A stretch of DNA of 10,306 bases from JBHPCZ01 sp042573625 (GTDB taxonomy: Bacteria; Desulfobacterota; Desulfobacteria; Desulfobacterales; UBA11574), in assembly GCA_042573625.1 (NCBI GenBank), contig JBHPCZ010000117.1, forward strand, positions 1 through 10,306, written 5' to 3'. This document shows positions 1-6,029 of this stretch, one piece after another. Made by a program: the position numbers and the translations under genes. Within the stretch, counting starts at the first letter, position 1, and each line of letters starts with the position of its first letter. The notes under the pieces are model-generated. The model was not told the origin of the DNA. It did no database searches and was given only the letters and a program-made list of their open reading frames with translations.

Positions 1-80
1 GTTTCAGTTCAAAATATCATATAAATCCGTTCTTCATTACTCACATTATAATTCAATTTTAATTATATTTTGCAGTGCCC

Positions 81-2204
81 TTAATTCAGCGGTTCATCAA
101 TATTGAACGATCTCTCTTTTGAAAGTGTACCGCTTGAGACTCTGATATAGTAAGCCCCTGGCGTCAAACTCATCGGGATATTCCACACATATCCGTGTTG
201 TTTCAATAGATCTGTTTTTGCTTGCGCCGTTAGTCCGCTTGCTATTGTCACTACATGCTGGTGATTGGAATCAAGAAGATCTATGGTGACGGGGCCGGGA
301 AGGTTGCATACTTGTTTCCAAAGAATTGAGTGATTTGACCCCTTTCTCCAGGTATATAGACCATTTGGCTGTATCAGCGACAACGGAGCCCCGTAGACAA
401 ACGCATCACCGATGGTCACAGTCGCATTATCAAGTGTGCTGACCTTCGTCCGTACAGCGATCGCACCGGTGTATGGACTGGTGAAGTTATAACTTCCGTC
501 GTTTGGAGTACTTGAAGTTATATTTCTCCATACAGCAAATCCTCCACCGGAGGTTGATTGTACAAAATCTATCTTGAGATTTGTATTGGGTGGAAGATTG
601 GAGGTCCACTGGATCGTGTGGTCGGTGTCAGAACACCACCCCTCACTTTGATTAGGGCTTGTGATAGTGATATCAGGGCTTGACGGCGTGGTAAAAGGTT
701 CATCTATGTCTATCGGTTTCTCTTTCGTTATAGTACCGCTTGAAAGTCTAATATAATAGGCTCCTGGAGTTAGATTTGAAGGAACCGTCCATTTGTATTG
801 TTTAACCTTTACGTTTGTAAAAGCTGTAGCCAATGGCGTTAGGGCGCTTGCTATAGTCAGTGCGTGTTGATGGTTGGAGTCAAGAAGCTCGATATTCAGC
901 GGCGCAGGAAGGTCGCATACCTGTTCCCATTTTATGGTGTACTCCGAGCCTTTCCTCCATATCCAGGTGTCAGTTTCACTGATCATCAATTTTAACTGCT
1001 TCCCAAGCGTCACAAGAGGGCTGATGCCCGAAACAGCATCATCAAGCGTGGCGACTTTAACATATATACCGATAGATAGAACCGGTGTCTGGGAATCGTT
1101 CAGGCCGCTGAATTGATAAGTTCCATCATTGGGTGTATTTGAGGTGATATTCCGCCAAACATAAAATCCGGTCTGATCTTTTCTTAAAAGTTCTATCTTC
1201 AGATTTGAGCTTGAAAGTAAATTTGAATCCCATGTTATGTCATATTGGGTGTCCGGACACCAGCCGATATGCTGTATAGGTTCAGCTACATTGATATATG
1301 GCGGTGCCTGAGGGGTGCTGCCTGATGGCGTATCCTCTGTTTGCTGTTCAGATTGCTCGGCAGTACCACCTGTATCTTCCTGGCCACTTTCATGTGAAGT
1401 AATCGAAAAATATCTATCGCTTTCATCTACTGTTTTTCTATCTCTTGTCTTTAGAACTATCTTATACTGATCCCCTTTTAATGTTTTACCCCTTAACGTA
1501 TTATCGACCTTCCATCTGTAACTGCCGGATGTTGGTTTAATATTTCTTGCAATCGTTCCAATCGTCTTGTTTTTATCTGTCAAATAGATAGTTACATCGT
1601 CGCGGACATCTTTTGCAGACCATCTTATTTGATATTCCGAGCCTGTTGTTATCAATTCCCCACCGTTGGGTGAGAGTATTTTAATACCTGATGATATGGG
1701 TCTGGCTGTCGCAGGCGCGGGCCTTTGTGTAGATTTTTTAACCTCTGTTTTCGGTGTGACCAATGGTGAAGTTGACTTTGTACGGCCGGATATGATTGAG
1801 AAATATCTGTCACTTTGATCAAATACTTTTCTGTCACCGGTTTTCAGAACGATCTTATATCCATCCGCTGTTTTTATCCTGGTTTTTAAAACTTGGCCGA
1901 CTTTCCATCTGTAAAAACCAGCAGATGCTCTAACGCCTCTGGCTATTGTTCCCAGGGTTCGGTCTTTATATGTTATATAAATTGTTATGTTGTCGCTGAC
2001 ACCTTTCACGCGCCATTTTATATTGTGCAAAGCGCCTATCCTTATCTTTTCACCGCCGTTTGGAGATAGCAGTTTGATCGAATTGGTTATTGGCTGAGGC
2101 ATACTTCGAGGTTTTATAGCAGTAGTTGCAGATAAATTTGAAGTTGAAAAGAACACGAACAATGCTATGCCTAAGAAAGCTGCTAAAATACCTTTAATCT
2201 CCAT
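81..2204 (-). CDS. Secreted protein of duplicated beta-rich modules (SPNGGE repeats)
   Basis: I place the start at the ATG at 2204 (707 aa): it follows AAGGAG at good spacing and opens directly into a signal peptide (Lys, hydrophobic residues 5-20, then a small/polar stretch ending near SATTA). An upstream in-frame start would add 30 charged residues before the signal and overlap the neighbouring gene. Two related modules of about 95 aa (43-137 and 174-268) each begin with I-K-x-L-S-P-N-G-G-E, continue G...I-x-W, and end S-D-R-Y-F-S-I. This is the pattern of the bacterial Kre9/KNH-like (Ser-Thr-rich) surface domain. After an acidic/Ser-Gln linker (269-300) come two units of about 195 aa (303-504 and 511-706). 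Each has W-R-N-I-T-S-x-T-P-N-D-G, L-L-D-S-N-H-Q-H and L-T-P-G-A-Y-Y-I-R, and one Cys pair (316/430 and 524/633) that could form a disulfide. No sorting signal or catalytic motif is seen. Exported adhesive or cell-surface role inferred; substrate unknown. Confidence 0.85.
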   Translation of the reverse strand: MEIKGILAAFLGIALFVFFSTSNLSATTAIKPRSMPQPITNSIKLLSPNGGEKIRIGALHNIKWRVKGVSDNITIYITYKDRTLGTIARGVRASAGFYRWKVGQVLKTRIKTADGYKIVLKTGDRKVFDQSDRYFSIISGRTKSTSPLVTPKTEVKKSTQRPAPATARPISSGIKILSPNGGELITTGSEYQIRWSAKDVRDDVTIYLTDKNKTIGTIARNIKPTSGSYRWKVDNTLRGKTLKGDQYKIVLKTRDRKTVDESDRYFSITSHESGQEDTGGTAEQSEQQTEDTPSGSTPQAPPYINVAEPIQHIGWCPDTQYDITWDSNLLSSSNLKIELLRKDQTGFYVWRNITSNTPNDGTYQFSGLNDSQTPVLSIGIYVKVATLDDAVSGISPLVTLGKQLKLMISETDTWIWRKGSEYTIKWEQVCDLPAPLNIELLDSNHQHALTIASALTPLATAFTNVKVKQYKWTVPSNLTPGAYYIRLSSGTITKEKPIDIDEPFTTPSSPDITITSPNQSEGWCSDTDHTIQWTSNLPPNTNLKIDFVQSTSGGGFAVWRNITSSTPNDGSYNFTSPYTGAIAVRTKVSTLDNATVTIGDAFVYGAPLSLIQPNGLYTWRKGSNHSILWKQVCNLPGPVTIDLLDSNHQHVVTIASGLTAQAKTDLLKQHGYVWNIPMSLTPGAYYIRVSSGTLSKERSFNIDEPLN

Positions 2205-2254
2205 TTTGTACTCCTTTTCAAGTTCCCAGTTTTTATTTGGTGGAGACGATCTTT

Positions 2255-2545
2255 TTACCCTCTGTTCACCTGATTTCTTAACTTTCCAGAGCACCTAAAC
2301 GTAACAACCTTTCTTGGTGGCAACATCATATCTTCACCGGTTGCAGGATTCCTGCCGCTGCGTTCATCCTTTTCCTTCACACAGAACTTGCCGAACCCAC
2401 TGATCAGAACATCTTCTCCGGCTCCTAAGGTTCTTTTAATGATTTTAATCAGGGTTTCAAATGTTTCACAGGATTTTTGCCGTGAGAATCCGCTTTTCTT
2501 ACTGATTTCTTCGATTTCGATAATGTTAGATTTTATAACTGTCAT
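2255..2545 (-). CDS. IHF/HU-family nucleoid DNA-binding protein (IHF-alpha-like)
   Basis: The 96-residue product has the full length and layout of the HU/IHF family: an N-terminal two-helix dimerisation part (1-40), then the signature S-G-F-G-K-F at 49-54, the beta-arm R-S-G-R-N-P-A-T-G-E (62-71) with the intercalating proline at 67, and the closing V-V-T-F-R strand (80-84). R-N-P-x-T-G-E-D followed by R-K-V-V-T-F-R is closer to IHF alpha than to HU. The family bends DNA as a dimer, acting in recombination, transcription and chromosome packaging. The N-terminus (M-T-V-I-K-S-N-I-I-E) is unusual, so it may be a diverged paralogue rather than the main ihfA. The usual ihfA neighbour, pheT, is absent. 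The start is the ATG at 2545 with GAGG about 10 nt upstream. It lies 50 bp upstream of the secreted-protein gene and is probably cotranscribed with it. Confidence 0.9.
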   Translation of the reverse strand: MTVIKSNIIEIEEISKKSGFSRQKSCETFETLIKIIKRTLGAGEDVLISGFGKFCVKEKDERSGRNPATGEDMMLPPRKVVTFRCSGKLRNQVNRG

Positions 2546-2732
2546 GATCGGAGGGCCTCTACTTAATTATGGAATTTATTTTGTTTGGATGTTTTCAGTT
2601 GAAACATGTTTTTAAAACTTTGCATCTGAAAGCCATTTTTCACTTTTTTACTAATTTGAAATCCTCGAAAAGGGATGCAACATTGTTACTTGTGATCTCA
2701 TCTATTAGGTCATAATGAAAAATATCAAACCT

Positions 2733-2761
2733 ATTATAAAGGTTGCAATGATGTATTTCAT
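2733..2761 (-). promoter_or_regulatory. Candidate promoter for the IHF-like gene
   Basis: Reading the minus strand, a perfect TATAAT (2738-2733) is preceded, after 17 bases, by ATGAAA (2761-2756), a 4/6 match to the -35 consensus. This would start transcription near 2726 and give a leader of about 180 nt before the ATG at 2545. Start inferred from boxes only. Confidence 0.45.
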
Positions 2762-2769
2762 ATTTCTGA

Positions 2770-2785
2770 TGTGAATTAATTCACA
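2770..2785. promoter_or_regulatory. Perfect CRP/FNR-family type palindrome
   Basis: TGTGAATTAATTCACA is a perfect 16-bp palindrome and fits the CRP consensus TGTGA-N6-TCACA exactly. It sits just upstream of the candidate -35 box of the IHF-like gene, with its centre about 51 bp before the predicted start, a position compatible with activation. Which CRP/FNR-family protein binds is unknown; sulfate reducers carry several (for example HcpR), with differing sites. Confidence 0.55.
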
Positions 2786-2833
2786 CTTTTCCAGATATCT
2801 TGATAATCACAACCACGACTGAATTGCAGATAA

Positions 2834-2929
2834 CTTACAATAAACACAGCCCGAAGCCGGGCTATCAGGAGTGCATATAACATCAAAACGAAAAGAGCAA
2901 ACCCTGTAAAATGGATTTGCCCTTGATGA
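2834..2929. repeat. 96-bp dispersed intergenic repeat, copy 1
   Basis: This segment aligns without gaps to 3985-4080 at about 80% identity, including the shared block CATCAAAACGAAAAG. It contains two hairpins. The first is AGCCCG/CGGGCT (2848-2853 with 2858-2863). The second is GAGCAAACCC/GGATTTGCCC (2895-2904 with 2913-2922). On the minus strand the second is followed by a T-rich run (TTTTCGTTTT), like an intrinsic terminator. Both copies lie upstream of minus-strand genes, in the same orientation. Confidence 0.7.
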
Positions 2930-3100
2930 AAAACGATATCACTGTATTCTTTAACGCCTTTTAATTACGGGAAATAGCAGATATCTTCTATTACAGAATT
3001 TGTAATTTTAGTAAAAATCAAAGGCCACAATTTTCGGATTATCGGCCTGAAATGAGACACTTTGTATAAAGAGATATTTATGGCTAACGGCTATAACAGC

Positions 3101-3130
3101 AAAAACCCCGGAATTTGAAAAATCCTGGGG
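3101..3130 (-). terminator. Intrinsic terminator of the tetrahaem cytochrome gene
   Basis: A 10-bp stem (3106-3115 with 3121-3130, one mismatch and one wobble, 5-nt loop) is followed on the minus strand by TTTTT (3105-3101). It begins 25 bp past the cytochrome stop codon. A second, weaker hairpin (AGGCC 3022-3026 with GGCCT 3044-3048, then TTTGATTTTT on the minus strand) may back it up. Confidence 0.75.
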
Positions 3131-3154
3131 TATTCATTGTGACATTATGTGAAC

Positions 3155-3823
3155 TTATATTTTCTTGAGGTGACACTTTGAACAGGTTGTTGGGGCACCT
3201 CTTTTACCAGTTTTTTTGTTTACATCCTTGTGGCAATCCTTGCATTTGTAGTGAATCGCCTCGGCATGATATGCCAGCCTCTCTTTCTTTGAGAGCTTCG
3301 GCGCATCCTTTCCCTTGGGACGTTCACCCGGTTGTTTGTGGCACTCGATGCAGTCTTGTACGTTGTCCCCCGCTTTCAGAGCGATCGGTTTGTTGTTCGC
3401 ATCATGGTGACAATCGCCGCAGCCGTTTTTGAAAAAGTCCGGGAACTTTTTCGCGTACTCGTCCATGTGCTTTTTGTGCATAAACGTGACGATACCCTTG
3501 GTATGTTTTGCATATGCTTTGTTGTTCATATTGATAATATTCGGAAAAGCGATACTCTCATGGGCACTTGATCTAACTTGGTTTGACCGGATATCCAACC
3601 TCTTTTCCTCACCATCTGAAAGAGTCTCAGTTGTAACAATTTCACCAATCTTCGGTAATTCAGCTATAATTTTTTTCTCACTCACACTTTCATGAGAAGT
3701 CTTTGCTTGCTCCGATTTCTCCGAGCACCCAGACAGGACACCAAACACTATGCCAATAAAGAGAAATGGACAAAAGCTCAACAAAGTAAAGTATAAACTA
3801 ACACTATATCTATTTTCCTGCAT
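3155..3823 (-). CDS. Tetrahaem c3-type (class III) cytochrome lipoprotein
   Basis: I start at the ATG at 3823 (222 aa): it has AAGG 10 nt upstream and leads straight into a lipoprotein signal with lipobox L-S-G-C (Cys33). An upstream TTG at 3898 would bury that signal. A polar linker (34-110) follows, then a C-terminal haem domain with four CxxCH motifs: C-G-D-C-H 135-139, C-I-E-C-H 158-162, C-K-D-C-H 194-198 and C-S-K-C-H 214-218. The spacing V-T-F-M-H-x-x-H (His116, His119) before the first CxxCHH, and Y-H-x4-H (186, 191) before the third, match the distal His ligands of cytochrome c3. Class III cytochromes shuttle electrons at low potential between periplasmic hydrogenases or formate dehydrogenases and membrane complexes. 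Classical ones are soluble and about 110-130 aa; this one has a long tether and should be membrane-anchored. Its partner is unknown; no redox gene is adjacent. Confidence 0.9.
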   Translation of the reverse strand: MQENRYSVSLYFTLLSFCPFLFIGIVFGVLSGCSEKSEQAKTSHESVSEKKIIAELPKIGEIVTTETLSDGEEKRLDIRSNQVRSSAHESIAFPNIINMNNKAYAKHTKGIVTFMHKKHMDEYAKKFPDFFKNGCGDCHHDANNKPIALKAGDNVQDCIECHKQPGERPKGKDAPKLSKKERLAYHAEAIHYKCKDCHKDVNKKTGKRGAPTTCSKCHLKKI

Positions 3824-3984
3824 AAAAATATCGCCTTTTCTATTTTTCCATTCACCAGGTTTAAAACCTTCGCCTTTGGGGTACTCCCTTTGCGTCAAAA
3901 ATGCAATTGGGGCTCATTTGCGATAAGTTGGAGATATCTGAAACCTTAACATGGTGCTGACTGGCAGGTCAAAAGTACATATAT

Positions 3985-4080
3985 CTTACAATTATCACAG
4001 CCCAAAGCTGTCCTATCATGATTACATATATCATCAAAACGAAAAGGGCAAATCTTGTGAAAATGATTTGCCCTAATTGA
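3985..4080. repeat. 96-bp dispersed intergenic repeat, copy 2
   Basis: Partner of the copy at 2834-2929, about 80% identical in the same orientation. Here the second hairpin is a perfect 9-bp stem, GGGCAAATC (4046-4054) with GATTTGCCC (4065-4073), again followed by TTTTCGTTTT on the minus strand. The first hairpin is changed to ACAGC/GCTGT, so pairing is kept although bases differ. It lies about 160 bp upstream of the cytochrome start. Confidence 0.7.
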
Positions 4081-4111
4081 ATTATGTTATCACAACTTTT
4101 TTATGTAAAGG

Positions 4112-4263
4112 GGTCAAGTCTACATTTGACCTTTTTAAGGTTGTCCTGCTTTTCGCGCGTTTTGTTTTTGTAATATTTGTAAGCATACAAACTCTTTGGT
4201 GATAAAGCCGAAATAACATTCCCCTCGGCGGATTTAGGACTAACGGTCAAACATAGACTTGAT
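4112..4263. repeat. Inverted pair of palindromic repeats (BIME/MITE-like, about 150 bp)
   Basis: The stretch at 4113-4131 returns in reverse complement at 4245-4263 with 17 of 19 positions matching. Each arm is also partly self-complementary: GGTCAAGT/ATTTGACC at 4112-4131. About 113 bp of AT-rich DNA without a reading frame lies between. The layout is that of a small non-autonomous element or of a paired REP sequence (BIME). No transposase of matching type is in the window. Confidence 0.5.
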
Positions 4264-4329
4264 AATCATATAAAGGACTCATCGTCAAAGAGGCTGTGTG
4301 GCCGTTAAGATTTATCGCCTTATCGGGTT

Positions 4330-4393
4330 GCACGTCAAGCGTGACATTTTCCTTCCGGACCGCTTCGCTAAATGCCACTACAACCTGACGTGC
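4330..4393. other. Nested stem-loop abutting the left end of the IS110 element
   Basis: An outer 8-bp perfect stem (GCACGTCA 4330-4337 with TGACGTGC 4386-4393) encloses an inner 9-bp stem with one mismatch (GTGACATTT 4341-4349 with AAATGCCAC 4370-4378) and a 20-nt loop. The two stems are separated by a 3/7-nt internal loop. It ends where the insertion sequence appears to begin, so it may be the palindromic target into which the element inserted. Several IS110/IS1111 elements are known to choose REP or attC stem-loops. It could instead belong to the element. Confidence 0.5.
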
Positions 4394-4401
4394 TTGAAAA
4401 A

Positions 4402-4477
4402 TGACACCTCAACTGATTAATGTGGGAAAATAAATTTACCGATAAACCCATAACCCACAATCAATCAGGAGGTGTCA
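4402..4477 (+). promoter_or_regulatory. Long hairpin sequestering the transposase ribosome binding site
   Basis: The left arm 4402-4426 pairs with the right arm 4454-4477: a perfect 9-bp outer stem (TGACACCTC/GAGGTGTCA) and then two 5-bp stems with small bulges. The ribosome site AGGAGG (4467-4472) is mostly inside the outer stem, 6 nt before the GTG start. Transcripts entering from outside would fold this way and hide the site, a known form of translational control in several insertion sequences. A transcript starting inside the left arm would escape. Confidence 0.6.
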
Positions 4478-4478
4478 C

Positions 4479-5497
4479 GTGAAAGCTTATGCTGGAATCG
4501 ATTTGCATTCAAGTAATAATTACCTTGGCATTATCAATGATAAAGATAAAAAACTTTATGGGAGACGGCTGCCAAACGATTTAAATCGTGTTTTGACGGT
4601 GCTGGAACCGTTTAGAGATCAGCTTGAGGGTGTCGTGGTTAGAATTCAACTTACAATTTGGTACTGGCTGGTAGACGGGCTGCAGGAGCACGGCTACGAT
4701 GTCCATTTGGCCAATCCATCGGCCATCAAGCAATATGAGGGGTTAAAACATACCGATGACAAGTGGGATTCGTTTTGGCTGGCCCATATGTATCGACTAA
4801 ACATATTGCCGGAAGGATATATCTATCCCAAAGAACAAAGACCTGTACGCGATTTACTTCGAAGAAGACTATTGTTTGTTAGACACAGAACAGCAAATAT
4901 TTTAAGCCTTCAAAGTACGATTACCAGAAATCTTGGAATTAAGATTTCGGCAAATAACATCAAAAACTTAATATGGATGATGCTAATGAACCATTCGATT
5001 CTCCGAACTTTGTGTTCATGGCCCAAAATAATATCTCTACAATTGAGTATTTGGGAAAGATTATCAAGGGTATAGAAAAAGAAGTGAAATCTCAGGTTCA
5101 ACTTCGCAAAGAGTTTGTGATGCTGACGAGCATCCCTGGGATTGGATTAATTCTGGGTCTCACAATTATGCTTGAAGTAGGTGATATAGGACGGTTTTTC
5201 AAAGTCGGCAATTACTCTTCCTATTGTCGCTGTGTAAAAAGTCAAAGGCTTTCTGACGGCAAGCAAAAAGGTGAGAACAACAGGAAGAACGGCAATAAGT
5301 ACTTAGCATGGGCTTATGTTGAAGCAGCGCATTTTGCCAAAAGGCACATCTCCAAAGCCCTGAGGTTTTATCAACAGAAAATGGCTAAATCCAACGGCGC
5401 TGTTGCCACCAAGGCCCTTGCCAACAAATTGGCCCGTGCTTCCTATTTTATTATGCGGGATCATGTGCCGTTTGATGCAGATATGCTTTTCAGATAA
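4479..5497 (+). pseudogene. IS110-family transposase, frameshifted and missing catalytic Glu
   Basis: The first part (GTG at 4479, AGGAGG upstream) reads as the DEDD RuvC-like domain: G-I-D-L-H with Asp8, and H-T-D-D-K-W-D with Asp94 and Asp97. At residues 54-60 the frame is scrambled to V-R-I-Q-L-T-I. Removing one base at 4641, one T of 4645-4646 and one T of 4657-4659 restores V-E-S-T-Y-N-W, the expected motif with the second catalytic acid. Three single-base insertions thus cancel in frame but replace Glu55. Near 4968-4973 one base is missing, and the protein continues in another frame (from about 4973). That part holds the Transposase_20 domain: S-I-P-G-I-G-L, G-N-Y-S-S-Y-C-R-C, and K-N-G-N-K-Y-L-A-W-A. 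The repaired product would be about 338 aa, a normal length. Sequencing error in homopolymers could explain some of the indels. Confidence 0.9.
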
Positions 5498-5503
5498 TCA
5501 GTT

Positions 5504-5684
5504 TGGGTGCGGCAGTGAACCGGTATAGGGGTTGGTATTAAACCACAAGACTTGATTGGTATCTGCTGCACCCACATAACAGACGGTGATCGTTTTTTGA
5601 CTCTGATTTGCCCATGCCGTGAGTCTGTAAGGGGTTGGCTAATAACCATAAGATTTGTAATACACCAATTGAACACGGTATGGC
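5504..5684 (+). ncRNA. Putative bridge RNA (seekRNA) of the IS110 element: two homologous stem-loops
   Basis: Stem-loop A pairs 5504-5515 with 5563-5574 (TGGGTGCGGCAG/CTGCTGCACCCA, 11 pairs and one wobble) around a 47-nt loop. Stem-loop B pairs 5609-5621 with 5674-5684 (TGCC, a bulged C, then ATGCCGTG, against CACGGTATGGC) around a 52-nt loop. The two loops are related: AGGGGTTGG (5527, 5630), then after the same spacing AACCA (5541, 5644) and AAGA-x-TTG; GGTT and AACC can form an inner hairpin in each. IS110 bridge RNAs have this design, one loop recognising target DNA and one donor DNA, and in the IS1111 group they lie after the transposase. No promoter or RNA end is visible, and I found no convincing guide match to the proposed element ends by eye. 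Function inferred. Confidence 0.55.
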
Positions 5685-6029
5685 ACCGAAGATTTTCTGG
5701 GGTCCGATTCTGCCGTCGTAGCCATAGGCTACTATGGCGAAATCTGCATGGACCAGGGGCAGTGTTTTAAGCATTGTGCATCAAAGCACAAATTTTGGCC
5801 TAAAGCACAATCGCCTTGAACCTGATGGGTGACTGGTGCGGATCAGTATATGCTGGCCGAGAACCGACAAGAAAGAAATAACGGGTGCGGATTAGGACGA
5901 AAACGATGTCGTGCTGTTGTGAGTAAAGATCAAGAAAAAATGACCAGTTTTTTTAAGGGAGAGGTGTTTTTTCCTTGACCTGCCCTTTAATGGGTGACCC
6001 CTATTGTTTATTAGGATGCAACCCCTATT
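5685..6029. other. Rest of the IS right end and flank; no gene
   Basis: No credible reading frame is present. A strong hairpin pairs 5712-5723 with 5727-5738 (GCCGTCGTAGCC/GGCTACTATGGC, one mismatch, one wobble, 3-nt loop). TTGTGC/GCACAA forms another at 5774-5791, and AAAGCACAA is repeated directly at 5783 and 5802. GGTGCGGAT-[C/T]-AG occurs at 5835 and 5884, echoing GGTGCGG at the base of stem-loop A. After the presumed end, ACCCCTATT is repeated at 5997 and 6021. Confidence 0.5.

Larger units (their letters stand above)
4393..5979 (+). mobile_element. IS110-family insertion sequence (probably IS1111-like), inactive
   Basis: The element is defined by an IS110-type transposase gene (4479-5497), a short left end and a long right non-coding end. 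Boundaries are estimates. CTTGAAAAATGACACCTC at 4393-4410 has an imperfect inverted counterpart GAGGTGTTTTTTCCTTG at 5961-5977, and CTTGA occurs at both tips, as a short shared core would. The total, about 1.59 kb, is normal for the family. IS110 elements use a DEDD recombinase and a bridge RNA from a non-coding end, and usually lack classical terminal repeats. The long right end (about 480 bp) with two homologous stem-loops suits the IS1111 group, where the RNA lies after the transposase. A TTGAAA box at the left tip (4394-4399), with a weak TAATGT 18 bp on, may form a promoter. The transposase is broken, so this copy should not move by itself. Confidence 0.65.

Noticed and set aside
2205..2294. 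Extended N-terminus of the secreted protein, overlapping the IHF-like gene
   Set aside because: The added 30 residues precede a clear signal peptide, and the ATG at 2204 has the ribosome site.
2834..2929. GGGCAAA motif suggesting a GEMM (c-di-GMP) riboswitch, since PilZ and cytochrome genes are nearby
   Set aside because: The conserved GGGACGCAAAGCC segment and receptor hairpin are absent; only a simple terminator-like hairpin is present.
4330..4393. Integron attC site
   Set aside because: The stem-loop shape is similar, but the RYYYAAC and GTTRRRY core sites are missing and no integrase or cassette is seen.
5461..5774. Overlapping open frames on both strands after the transposase
   Set aside because: No ribosome sites or recognisable content, and the region is better explained by structured non-coding IS end sequence.
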